Made by a program: the position numbers and the translations under genes
DNA from: Vandiemenella viatica
Lineage: Eukaryota; Arthropoda; Insecta; Orthoptera; Morabidae
Direction of reading: 5' to 3'
DNA: 64,000 nt
Assembly (NCBI GenBank): GCA_031002005.1
Contig: JARYHS010013630.1
Location: forward strand, 30,033,504-30,097,503
The notes under the pieces: model-generated
What the model saw: the letters and a program-made list of their open reading frames with translations, nothing else
Databases searched by the model: none
What the model was told of the DNA's origin: nothing
Shown here: one piece after another, positions 43,771-54,400 of the stretch
Position numbering within the stretch: the stretch's first letter is position 1
How the letters are laid out: every line of letters begins with the position of its first letter

Positions 43771-45402
43771 TCTATATCTATACTCTGCAAATCACAAATA
43801 CTGTGGGTGGCATAGGGTGCTAAGCACCAATCCTAATTCTGCGCATTCCAATCCCAAACAGATCGAGGAAAGAAGGAATACATAAATGAATCAGTACGGC
43901 ATCTTATTTCTCTAATCTTATCCCTCCTGTCATTGCGACCTAAATAGGTTGGCGGAAGAAGTATTTCATTGTACTCGTAACTTAAAGATTTTCGCATACT
44001 CTCCAGCAAATTCAAACGGCGTCATCTGTCTGCCAAACAATCCCAGCCCAACCCACGAATCAGCTCTGTGACACTTACGTAAGGACTGTAACTAGCAGTC
44101 ACGAATCGAGCGGCTCTTCTCTGTACTTTCTCTAATGTGTCAATCAATCCCTTGCAATACGGATCCCAAATTCCACAACAGTATTCCAAATGCAGACGCA
44201 CTAGTGTTTTGTACGCTATTTCCTTTGTATGAGCATTACAACTTCTCAAAATACGTCCTATGAATCGTAGTTTGGAATTAGCTTTGCCTACAACGGAAGT
44301 TATGTGCAAGTCCCATTTCATGTTGCTTTGTACTGTTACGCCTAGATACTTCAGGGAATCCACAGTGTCAACAACTGAATTGTTAACTTTGTACTCCTGA
44401 GCAAGTGGGGTCTTTTTATTACTTATGTGCATTGCCTTGCACTTTTTACAGTTAAGTGTAAGCTGCCATTTACGGCACCATTCCGAAATAACATCCAGAT
44501 CGCGCTGTATTTCTAAGCAATCATCAGAGCACCCCACTTCCCTACTATAAATAAGTGCATCATCAGCAAAAAATCGCATCCTGCAATTAACGTTGTCACC
44601 GAGATCGTTTATAAAAATTAAGAAAAGAAGTGGTCCTATTACACTTCCTTGAGCAACGCCCGAAGTAACATCTAGCTTTGAAGAGGCTTCCCCGTCAACA
44701 ACGACATACTGCGACCGACTAGTTAGGAAATTGCGTATCCATTTGCAGATCTGATCAGATATACCGTACGCTCGAATCTTCGGCAAAACGCGGTTATGTG
44801 GTACACAGTCAAAATCCTTCTGGAAATCCAAGAAAATAGCATCAACTTGTAATCCTGCATCGATAACCTTCATTCCGTCATGCGAAAATAGAGCCAGTTG
44901 CATTTCATAAGAATGGTTCTTACGAAATCCGTGTTGGTTTGCTGTAAGTAACTCGTTTTCATCCAGAAACTTCATAACGTTAGAGCATATGACATGCTCA
45001 AGAATTCTACTGCAGACAGATGTTAGAGATATGGATCGATAATTCCTAGGATCTCTCCGATCTCCATTCTTGAAAACGGGAATCACCTGCGCAATTTTAC
45101 AGTCAGAAGGTACTTTTCTTTCCTCTAAAGAATTACGAAATATATCTGACAGAAATGGTTCTATTTCTTCCACGTATTCCGAAAATACTCTTCCTGGTAT
45201 ACCATCGGGACCCGGTGCTTTCCCCCACTTCAGGAGCTTTAATTGCTTTATGATACCTACACTATCAATTTGTACTGGATCCATCTCAAATTCGACACGC
45301 CGTGGAAAAACGGGAACGTTTTCCATGTTTTTGTCAGTGAAGGAATTTTTAAATTAGGCGTTAAATATGGTAGCCTTGTCGCGGCTGTCATCAACTTCCC
45401 GA
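43771..45402 (-). mobile_element. LINE-B, 5'-truncated copy
   Basis: Inserted in the plus-strand Penelope-like element. CCCCT flanks both sides (about 43,768 and 45,408). The 3' UTR at the left (43,771-43,860) is the same as at 13,350-13,438. It carries a long open RT frame. Confidence 0.85.
43833..45402 (-). pseudogene. LINE-B reverse transcriptase, nearly intact fragment
   Basis: 434 open codons (45,326-44,022) preceded by an open stretch to 45,402. The C-terminal 60 codons lie in another frame (44,015-43,833). RT blocks are WGKAPGPDGIPGRVF, NYRSISLTSVCSRILEHVI, DAIFLDFQKDFDCVPHNRVL (motif A), SGVAQGSVIGPLLFLIFIND (motif B) and MRFFADDALIYS (motif C, both Asp present), then VQRRAARFVTASYSPYVSV. 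The endonuclease is missing through 5' truncation. One frameshift near 44,020 separates the tail (LLPPTYLGRNDRRDKIREIR). This is the best RT domain in the window. Confidence 0.88.
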
Positions 45403-45860
45403 CCGTCCCCTGTAACAGACCCCACTGTAAAACATGTAGCATGAATCCCGTCACCACTACTTACTCAAATCCTGTCACAGGCAAATTGTTCCCTATAATT
45501 GGACATGCTACGTGTGCCACCGTTCACCTCATTTACCAATTTGCCTGCCTCCATTGCACTGCATAATACATCGGTGTCACCACTCAACAACTATGCTACA
45601 AGGTGAATGGCTGCAGACAAACAGTTTTTACTTCCAACCCAGACCATTCAGTGGCAATTCATGCCAACTTACATGATTCGAATATCCTCAACACCTGCTT
45701 CACAGTTAGAGGTATTAGAATTTTTCCAAATACCACCACCCCTTCAGAACTCCGCAGATGGGAACTAGCCTACCAACATATCCTTGACACCAGACACATC
45801 TGGCCTAAACCTACATTAAACCTGTCACTTGCTATCTTTCATTTTACTTTACAGTCAGTT

Positions 45861-46389
45861 ACTTATATATATATTTCTATCTCCATTTATTTTCACTTAC
45901 AACTGATCTAAATTAAATTATAACAATAACTTTTTGAATTATGGTAGATAAAGATTATTTTGTTTCACATTTATCGCTGGTCAATCTTATCACACCACCC
46001 CTGGCAATTGCAACATCATGGCGTGGGTTCCATCTTTGTTTCATTCCTGTGGCATGTCGGGATGTGACCACATCTTTCCCCTTGCCATATGTCTCACCTC
46101 TCACATGATTAAGGCTCATGCCAAAATATTGTGCATTTGTGATTATTTTTTTGTGTTTTTACGAGTTCGTCTCGCCCTCCTGTCTTCATCTGTGGTAAGT
46201 GACGGGTATCTGTTTCTTTTTCCCTATCCTGTCTTATTTTCAATGCCTCATGGCAGTTTCTTTCTTTTCATTATCCTAAAAAGATTTCTGCTAGACTTTT
46301 ATTATGCTCTTCCAAGGTGGGCACATGGCAGACTATATCGTCCAAATAAATTAATGCCTTTTTACCCTATAATCCAGCCATTACCGTGA
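45861..46389. other. No recognisable gene
   Basis: AT-rich sequence downstream of the Penelope-like endonuclease. A plus-strand frame at 46,018-46,389 is hydrophobic but has no recognisable domain and is likely chance or transposon 3' sequence. Confidence 0.4.
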
Positions 46390-47270
46390 TCATCAGCTTC
46401 TCAATACAGTCCGAATCTGTCTTTAGTTCCATTCCCATTTGTTCAAACTGATAATGGCCATCTGGTCTGCTAAAGGCTGTCATTTACTTGGATTTATCAT
46501 CCAGCAAAATTTGGTAGTACCCATGTGATAGATCAAGGGTGGTAAAGTATATGGTTTTCCCTAACTGGTATAAGATTTCCGAAATGAGTGGTAGCAGATA
46601 TAGATTCCCCACTGTTCCTTCATTAAACTTATGATAGTCTATGACTATCTGCCAACGTTTCTGCCCTTCTGCATCTGGCTTCTTCAGTAACAGCAGGAAT
46701 GGAAAGTTCCAGGTACTTTCTGTTATCACCCTCTCCTTTTTCAGTTTATCTAACATCTCCTGTAGGATTTATTTCTGTCCTTGCGGAATCCGGTAGGGCC
46801 TCTGGTTTATTACCCGCCTCTGGGCTTTAGCACTATCTCATGTTTTACCGTGGTGGTGTAGTTCAATTTATCCTCAGGTAAGTGAAAATATCATTATATG
46901 CAGCACATAGCTCCACTATGGCTGCCTTCTCTTCATCATTTAAATGATCTACCGTAAGCTTCTGCTTTAACAATTTTAGTCTTTTGAGCGCCAACCCATT
47001 TCTGATTACTTCAGCCTTATGCACTGTTGCTGGAATTTATGTTTTATTTATCTCAATGTATTCTACTGGTAGGGTGGGGAAGGGGAACTTTACATCTTTT
47101 TCTGTAGTATTCATCATAGCCGAGAAACACTTCCCTGCTCTCACGTCAACCAGTGCTTCTGGCAGATAAACTCCTGGTGTATCTCTCCCATTTGCATGGA
47201 GAGAGAGAGGCGATATGGCGTCTACCTTTAAATAGTCTCAATTTATTGACGCTTGCTCAGTCATTGCTCC
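46390..47270 (-). pseudogene. Ty3/gypsy pol fragment (protease-RT junction and RT)
   Basis: A minus-strand frame of 90 codons holds the start of a gypsy RT: STWNFPFLLLLKKPDAEGQK, RWQIVIDYHKFNE and YFTTLDLSHGYYQILLDD (motif A). It continues in another frame as TAFSRPDGHYQFEQMGMELK to 46,390. Upstream (47,180-46,760) other frames give EEKAAIVELCAAYNDIF and DALVDVRAGKCFSA, typical of the linker before gypsy RT. It is broken by frameshifts, with no LTRs nearby. The family differs from, or is too diverged to compare with, the env-bearing element, whose preserved part starts later in RT. Confidence 0.8.
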
Positions 47271-48054
47271 GCTACACGAATGTGGAATCTGCCACTCAGT
47301 GTTTGACGCCGTTTCGTCCATTCACTTAATGGCAGCAACTTTCTCTAGTGTTCACAAATCAATTTTATGACATTTCTACTCAAAACCATACTGATATTTG
47401 TTGGTACATTCAATTATGCAGTAACTATACTTTCATCTTGGTAGGTGGCCCGATGAGAGTTTGAAATCTCTCATGAGTGTGTGCTTTACTTGCAGTAATT
47501 AATGGAACTGTTGGTTTGATAGCCTTATCCAAAAATCTGGTACTAAAATTATGTAGAAGAACTATATGGAAAATTATAATTTTCATTGGAATTAAAAACT
47601 GTGTACGGTGTTTTAATTTAATCACAGTTGAAGTGTATATTAATCTTGTGGCAACCTCATTATTTAATTATAGCTTGTACCAGAGGGAACGGTGATTCCT
47701 ATTGTTAAAGTTCAGATATTGATTTTGCTTAGCCCGAAGTAAGGACTTTTTTTTATTTATATAAATTCTTTACATCCCTGAAACATATTTAGAATTTATC
47801 TATCTTTAGTTATAATGTGCATCTTAATGTTGACAATATGGTGCCATGGTAAAATTTGAGTTATCTTTTTTCATTAATTGATGATTATTTTTGCCCTTTT
47901 TCAACCCGCACACTTGGCAAAATAAAACTTGAAATATCTCTTTAAATAAAATTTTGCGCCTATACATGTTACACTTCAAACTTGTCATAATTTTAAGCTT
48001 TATTAGTGGGAATGGATATTGAGAAATCTATTGAAATTAGAGTTTCAACTTTCT
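47271..48054. other. No recognisable gene
   Basis: AT-rich. I see no protein, RNA gene or repeat terminus. It ends at the left TIR of the next transposon. Confidence 0.45.
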
Positions 48055-48117
48055 AAACATCCTTCCACAGGCAGTGTTGCCAAGTGCACTTGAGGCATGG
48101 GACTGTCAAAGAAATTG

Positions 48118-48215
48118 AAAAGAAAAACTCTCTTCGGAAGCGGTTACCGAACCTACAACCTTCAGTTTGAGAGTTTGGCGTCATACCGACTACGCTGCCA
48201 AGGATCTACAATTTC
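48118..48215 (-). repeat. tRNA-like block in the left TIR
   Basis: On the minus strand: GGCAGCGTAGTCGGTATGAC, then a tract ending GGTTGTAGGTTCGG. It has the layout of a tRNA D arm (TAGTCGGT) and T arm (GTTCG) with about 40 bases between. It is the inverted partner of 50,418-50,512. The T arm is disrupted (GTTCGGTAACC). Confidence 0.6.
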
Positions 48216-48369
48216 TTTGTTTTTAGAAGATGCTAGGGTGGACTGTTTGTTAGTAATCAGAATTAATCAGTAATCTGTGACTTTTTTTGGGAAGTTGGTG
48301 GTGGGGCTAAAGGACCATGACAAGAAGTCTTGCAGTCGAATGCATATTACTGATAAAGACAGTGTCATC

Positions 48370-49491
48370 ATGCAACATCATCAATTTTCATTTGAGGAGT
48401 ATGCTGATATGCATTTAGCATATGTAACTGCTGGGCATAACAGTTCTGATGCAGTTAGGATTTACACGGCTCGCTTTCCTAACTGTGTGATTCCATTGGC
48501 CAACACTTTTGTGTTGGTTGACAGAAGGTTGAGGGAGACAGGAAGTGTTGCTGTTCAAAGGCCCGATGCTGGACGAAATCGGTTCATGCGGAGTGTAAGA
48601 TTTTAAGACAATGTCCTAGAAATGATTGCTGATAATCCGAGAACAAGCTCTAGGGTCATTTCCAACGCATTGCAGGTACCTCCAATCTAAGTGATCCCTC
48701 AAATACTCCGTGTAAATTCAGCCTTTCAATAAGGTCATTTTTGTTGTTTTTTAATTTCATGCCACTGTTTTGGATGTCCTTCATGACGAAGGGTTACATC
48801 CCTTTCACTTTCAAAAGGTCCAAGATTTGGAGGAAGACAATTTTCCGCTTCGAGTTCAGTTTTCACAGTGATACCTGCAGCTATGTAATGATTATACAAA
48901 CTTTGAAAGGTAGGTGCTGTGGCAGATGAGGCATGCATTACCAGGGAGGGGTGTTTTAATAGCTGAAACAGCAACATCTGGGATGCCGAATATACGCATT
49001 CAATTTTTGTCAAGTCATACCAACACAAAATTAGTGTTAACCTTTGGGCAGGTTTGTATTAGGCACTGTTCTACTTCTGCAATGTTCGAATGGCGCTTCT
49101 TATTTAGCATTTAATGAAAATGTCCTTCCATTGTATTTAGAAGACGTCCCTTTGGCAATTCGTAATGACATGTGGTTTGAACATGACGGCGCGCTGTCGC
49201 ATTTTGCAGTACATCAACACCTAGATGCATTGTATCCTAACAGGTGGATTGGTCGAGTAGGCCCAATTCACTGGCCAGCTTGGTCACCAGACTACAACCC
49301 ATTGGATATTTAACTCTGGGGAGCTGTCAAGGCCATTGTTTATGAGACTGAAGTAGAAACAGAAGTTAGGATAATTCAAGCTTTTGATGAAATTAGAGAA
49401 AGTTACAATTTTGGAAGACTCGCAAATTCAGTAACTCAGCGTTGTCGTGCCGGTATTGTAGTTGAGGGAGTACATTTTGAGCAGTTGCTGT
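48370..49491 (+). pseudogene. IS630/mariner-like transposase with DUF4817-type N-terminus, broken
   Basis: The N-terminus MQHHQFSFEEYADMHLAYVT followed by ARFPNCVIPLANTF and RRLRETGSVAVQRPDAGRNR is the DUF4817-type DNA-binding region. After frameshifts the core is seen as LHPFHFQKVQDLEEDNFPLR (48,795-48,854), then IWDAEYTHSIFVKSYQ and ISVNLWAGL (about 48,975-49,055). The last part is LEDVPLAIRNDMWFEHDGAL (49,137-49,196), PIHWPAWSPDYNPLDI (about 49,265), a stop, and LWGAVKAIVYETEVETEVRI. The catalytic Asp in FEHDGAL and Asp in SPDYNPLD are present. At least four stops are seen. Confidence 0.82.
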
Positions 49492-49783
49492 AAAATGTAA
49501 AGGACCGTATTTTTTTGTTATTGTTGTTTATTGGGATACATTTTTACTAAAAACAAGATTTTTCAGAGATTATTTATTTTACGGTTACTGTCGCGGGTTG
49601 ACGCTTATTGTAAGTAAATCCGTGTTGGGTTTCAATGTAGCAACAGATAATGTCAAGTTGAAAATGAATTCACTGTACAGTAATTTTGTTTTGTATCAGT
49701 GACAAAAGGGCTTCCAAGGAGTAATAGCTTGTTTAACTATTGCGGCTTGCTGCATGTTAGCGAGTTGATACACATTACCAAAA

Positions 49784-50024
49784 CTGAGCATGGTGGATGA
49801 ATGGTTAACGTTCTGGTCTCGCATTTGGGAGGATGCAGGTTCAAATCCATATCTGGGCATCCAGATTTGGGTTTTCCATGGTTTCCGCAAATCACTCCAG
49901 GCAAATGGCGGGATGCTTTCTTCAAAAAGGCAATGGCCAGAATCCTTCCCGTTCCTTGTCCCCACTCCCATCCTGCCTCTAATGACCTTAGCCTTCAATG
50001 AGGCATAAAGTGGTAAAAAAAAAG
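49784..50024 (+). repeat. tRNA-derived SINE (family 1), complete copy
   Basis: 241 bp starting at CTGAGCATGGTGGATGAATG, with an A-box (TGGATGAATGG-like), a B-box (GGTTCAAATCC), the family body (GGGTTTTCCATGGTTTCC) and an A-rich tail. It is flanked by TTACCAAAA (49,775-49,783 and 50,025-50,033). This is the most complete family-1 copy and sits inside the mariner-like transposon. Confidence 0.92.
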
Positions 50025-50417
50025 TTACCAAAATGTTTACAACTTGTTTGAATAAGAACGGGTTTTTTGCAACAGAGAAATTTTCATTGCAAATGGTGCT
50101 AATGGGTTTATTGTTTTTTCCAGAAGTTTATTGTTGCAAAATAGTAGCATGGATTTTCACGTTATTCAATAAAAAATTTGTGATTGAAATCTAGTGAAAT
50201 ATGATTACATGGAATAAAAGAAGCTTCTTTGCAACAAATAAGTTAAATTTGCTGACAGTTGTTTAAATCTAGCAAGCAGATCAACTAATTCAAAACCAAT
50301 TCCCATCAAAAATTCCCTTAGCCCCACCACTGACTTCCTGAAAAATGTCACGGATTATCGATTAATTACAATTAAAAACAAACAGTCCACCCTGGTGGCT
50401 TCTAAAAACAAAGAAAT

Positions 50418-50512
50418 TGTAATGCCTTGGCACCGTAGTTGGTAAGACAACAAACTCTCAAATTTAAGGTTGCGGGTTCGATCCCTGCTTCTGAAGAGAG
50501 TTTTTCTTTTTG
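50418..50512 (+). repeat. tRNA-like block in the right TIR
   Basis: GGCACCGTAGTTGGTAAGAC, then GGTTGCGGGTTCGATCCCTG, which has a consensus B-box (GGTTCGATCCC-like). It could be read as a degenerate tRNA, but its inverted partner in the left TIR shows that it is part of the transposon. Confidence 0.65.
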
Positions 50513-50714
50513 CTTTCTTTGAAACTCCCATGCTTTGAGTATGCTTGGCAACACCGCCTGTGGAAGGCTGTTTGAATTCACCAGCACAGCGCTCTTATTG
50601 GCCAACATTAGCTGTGAATAATTCAGAAACAGTACGACTTTTACCAGATTTTTTTGTATTTATTTCATTAGTGTAATGTCCGCAACACTACCCTTACCCA
50701 CTGATCATTGAATT

Positions 50715-50870
50715 TCTGACCACCATATATATATATATATATAATAATATAACAATGAAAAAAAGACGCTAAGTAGCGGAAAGGAATCAAATTAGGATAG
50801 GGAAATGAGCCACCACTTACCTTTAGATGATGGATGTGGGGTGCGAACACACATAAAAGACAAGTCATTT
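50715..50870 (-). repeat. Penelope-like 3' tail fragment ending in (AT)n
   Basis: The minus strand reads ATCTAAAGGTAAGTGGTGGC and then CTACTTAGCGTC, the same order as the end of the plus-strand Penelope-like element at 57,545-57,640 (ATCTAAGGTAAGTGGTGGCT, CTACTTAGCTCC). It ends in (AT)n at 50,725-50,745. Confidence 0.75.
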
Positions 50871-51324
50871 GAGGTTTCTCCATTCTTAAAATTGTCCCTT
50901 GTAATTCTTGAATGCTGGCAATATTTCTTAAATAATAGACCTGAAGTATTGATTCAGTAACAATTGTGTTTGTTAAAGCACATTTCTTAATTACAAATAC
51001 CATCACCATAAGAGCTGGGGAAGTTGAAAGTGTGGATGATATGAAAGTGTATGCTAAGAACGATTCTTCATTCTTGCATATTTAATTGAAGCTAGTGGTA
51101 TTTTTGTTATTGATATTACATAGGAGAATAAAGCATATAAAAAAATTGAGTTTGAGAAAATATTTATTTAAATCAGTGTAAGATTTATTCCAAGTAATAA
51201 AAATTATTAGACTAATGTTACTCATTAACTATAATTAAGTACATTATTTTCTCTGCAGTCATAAAATTAATATATATCACTTTGTATTAATAAAAGGTTA
51301 TTTAATTTTCAAATATCACTGACT
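50871..51324 (-). other. Probable 3' UTR and flank of the BBOX1-like gene
   Basis: AT-rich, no coding sequence. The nearer part downstream of the stop codon at 51,325 contains an AATAAA-type signal near 51,168. Where the transcript ends cannot be decided from sequence alone. Confidence 0.45.
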
Positions 51325-51488
51325 TCAAAGCTTAAGCATTCCAAACATGTGACGAAGTATCCGTATACGTGCATATGCTATGTCCCAATCAATATAGACA
51401 CCAATGATATGCCTTTCACGACCTACCATGTCATCATATCCTTCGCGAGCGTGAACTAAGCGAATGTTGTCAAATGTTAATATTTCTC
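51325..51488 (-). CDS. BBOX1: BBOX1-like last exon d
   Basis: 164 bp ending in TGA. The acceptor is CTTTTCAG. It starts by completing Gly, then EILTFDNIRLVHAREGYDDM, with the distal iron-binding His, and YIDWDIAYARIRILR, where the Arg near the C-terminus is in place to bind 2-oxoglutarate. A minus-strand AATAAA lies about 155 bases downstream (near 51,168) and could be the polyadenylation signal. Confidence 0.93.
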
Positions 51489-54400
51489 CTGAAAAGATAT
51501 TTTTATACACTTTTAACACATGCTGATTTAAATTAAAAAAATTAAAGTTTATCTAAGTTCAATTCATTATCAGAACTTACCAGGTGATGTCTTTAAACGG
51601 ACAACATTTTCAGAACAATACAATGCCTCCGTAAACACACTATAGGCTTTGTACCATGATATTGCATTTTCTATTGAAACATTGAAGTGTGAATCCCTTT
51701 GGGGTTGACTGTAGTTAATTCGCTTGACCTGACCAAACATATCCTCACTGAAACATTAAATGCATAATTATGTCTACCTGCTTAGACTATTATTTTAATT
51801 GAAGCAGCAGCAAATCTAACTTATAATAGATAATAACTGATTTATTATTTCAGCATAAAACAATAGGTATGATAAATAGTGTGGACAGCTGTACAATTAA
51901 TGCCTGTATTATTAATGGAGCATTCAACACTCCTTTATTTTAAAATCTTGAGCATAGCTGCATGTCATGATGCATAAAAAAAGCCTAAATTGGTAATTTA
52001 ATGTAACAATTTGAATAATAATGATATTAATATAAATATATCTTTGATGCAATGTGTTACTCCATGAAAGACTGAGAGAAGTATACATCGAACAACTCCT
52101 AGGAATAAAGAAATGAGTATAATCAAGGTAAGACAAGATGCAGGATAGGGAAGTTTCAATGTGAGAACACTAAATAAGAAAGATACTATAAGATACCACA
52201 AATAAAGAGGTGTCTGTAATAAAGTCATATTGAATATTGTGAAACTGGCTGGGTTATATGGAAGTCTATAAGTTGTGTATTGAAGTTTGTACAGACAGAA
52301 GAGGAAATACACAGTTGTCAAATGCAGACTAAATCAATATTATTATTAATTTTAATTGTAATGGCGCTAACACTCTGGTGGCAATTCGCCTATTAGAATA
52401 AGGAGATAAATTACCAAATCTTGAAAGTAAAAGTATTCTATTTTAGGTTGTACAAAGCTGAATTCGAACTACTACTGATAACATATGTTAAACCAAAGTC
52501 TCACTGAAACTGGTGGTTACAGTCAGGATATAGCTTAAATTTTAACTGTGGAAGTTAGTTAATCTGATAATTAAATTGTTTGCCAATCTATTTTTCTATT
52601 ATTCTACCGCAATAGATAACAGTCAGGTATAATATTTAACTGAAAAGTCAGTGCTCATAATTCATTGCTATATATTTTTAAAATTCTGAAGTTAAACTGA
52701 TATCAGATTATCTGTCTTCTGTCTATACCTATAAAATGAAAACTGGATAAATCTGTCATATGGGGCTTTCACAATTATAAGCTTAGAATCTCAATTCAGT
52801 TGTTTGGCATGTCTTTATGTTTCAACGTTAAATAATGCAGAAGCATTAAATGAAATTCTGAAAGTATGATACCAAATCACAAAGATGGAAGGATTAGATG
52901 AATCATACTTTGCACTAAACACACAACTACAATGTCTCTGACCATAGGTTTTAATGAAAGCAATAAAATAACTTTACATTAATAACTATTTAGCATACTA
53001 AACAAAACTTGAGGTATTCTTGACTTTAATTTGGGATAATATATTTTTAAGGTGTGGAGTACCTCAGGATTCTATATTGGGGTCACTATTGTTTTTAATA
53101 TATATAAATTATCTACCCTGTGTTTCATCTAAAAACTCAAAATTTGTTCAATTTGCAGATGACACAAACATAGGAATTAAAAACACTCCAGATTTATCTA
53201 CAGAATATATTTCAAATTATGTCTTTGAACTGATTAATAAATGGTTTACAGCTAATGGCTTGTCTTTAAACTTTGATGAAACTCAGTATATGCAATTCAG
53301 TACATCACACAGATTGACACCTGATATAGACATAAAATTTGCAGGTCAGTCCATTCAAGAGGTAGAGAGTGTGAAATTTCTAGGTTTGTATGTTGATCAT
53401 AATTTAAATTGGAAAGTACATGTTTCTGACTTACTAAAGCGATTGGGAGCAGCCACGTTTGCAATTCGTACAATTTCAGCTTTAGGGGATCTCTGTATGA
53501 GGCAGCTAGTTTATTACTCCTTATTGTCATATGGAATAATATTCTGGGGCAATTCTACCCATAGAGACAAAGTGTTCAGAGCCCAAAAGCTTGTAATAAG
53601 AATTATGTGTGGAGTTAGCAATAGAACTTCATGTAGAGAGCTGTTCAAGAAGTTAGGGATTTTAACATTAGCATCTGAATATATATACACATTAATGTCC
53701 TTTTTAGTCACAAATTATACTTTGTTTGAAACAAATAGTAAAATACACAATTATGGCACTAGAAGTAAAAATGATCTTCACAAGACTTACAAGTCATTGT
53801 CATTTGTTCAAAAAGGGGGCCGATATTCAGGGATACATATCTTCAATATGCTCCCAACACATATTAAATGTCTAGTAGATGATAAGAATAAATTCAGGAA
53901 AAAATTGAAAGAATTTTTAATTGACAACTCCTTCTACTCTGTCGAAGAATTTATTTCTAAGGTATCTTAAAAATAACTGCCAGTATCTTGTGTAAATATA
54001 GTTCACATAATTAATTTACCATGTAAGCTATGACTGTACATCTCCTGGTGTATGTATTTAGTTTGTTATGTAATTGTTTATAGTACCATATATGTTACGA
54101 CTGTAGGTCTTCTGGTGTATGTATTATTTTGTAATGGAAGTGTTTAATGTACCATGTATACTATGACTGTACATCTAGTGGTGTTCTTATTATTTTGTTA
54201 TGCAACGGTTTATCTGTAAATTGACAACTTTCCACATCCCACAGAGCCAGTCTCTTATATTGGAATCAATGGAAAATGAATGTATTGTATTGTATTGTAT
54301 AAGCACCATAGATAGCTGCAACTTCAAGTATTCTTTCCTTTAATTCAGAATATTCAATTTTTAAATGCCAAAGATAGCCATAATAACAAAGGATATTTTC

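Larger units (their letters stand above)
37376..45860 (+). mobile_element. Penelope-like element (plus strand), split by three LINE insertions
   Basis: Fragments in order: 37,376-37,850 (after RT motif C), 42,748-42,850, 43,726-43,770 and 45,403-45,860 (Cys-rich region and GIY-YIG endonuclease). Joined only by position, they follow the same order as the uninterrupted minus-strand copy. The intervening sequences are LINE-A (minus), LINE-A (plus) and LINE-B (minus). The last fragment holds CNRPHCKTCSMNP, then LHCTA, a stop, and YIGVTTQQL, then NGCRQTVFTSNPDHSVAIHA. It begins head-to-head with the minus-strand Penelope-like element at about 37,375. Confidence 0.82.
48055..50573 (+). mobile_element. 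mariner/IS630-like transposon with long TIRs containing tRNA-like sequence
   Basis: The left end AAACATCCTTCCACAGGC and the right end, read inward, AAACAGCCTTCCACAGGC start inverted repeats of about 260 bp (48,055-48,315 and 50,315-50,573). Both TIRs stay alignable through a tRNA-like block and GGACTGTTTGTT to GGTGGGGCTAA. Between them is a broken transposase (48,370-49,491) and a SINE (49,784-50,024). A TA target duplication is not obvious at the ends I see. Confidence 0.85.

Noticed and set aside
48735..49028. Minus-strand frame of 97 codons that looks like an inserted gene
   Set aside because: The plus strand of the same DNA encodes ordered blocks of the broken mariner-like transposase, so this frame is only its shadow.
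50418..50512. Possible functional tRNA gene
   Set aside because: An inverted, diverged partner lies in the opposite TIR and the cloverleaf cannot be completed convincingly, so it is part of the transposon.
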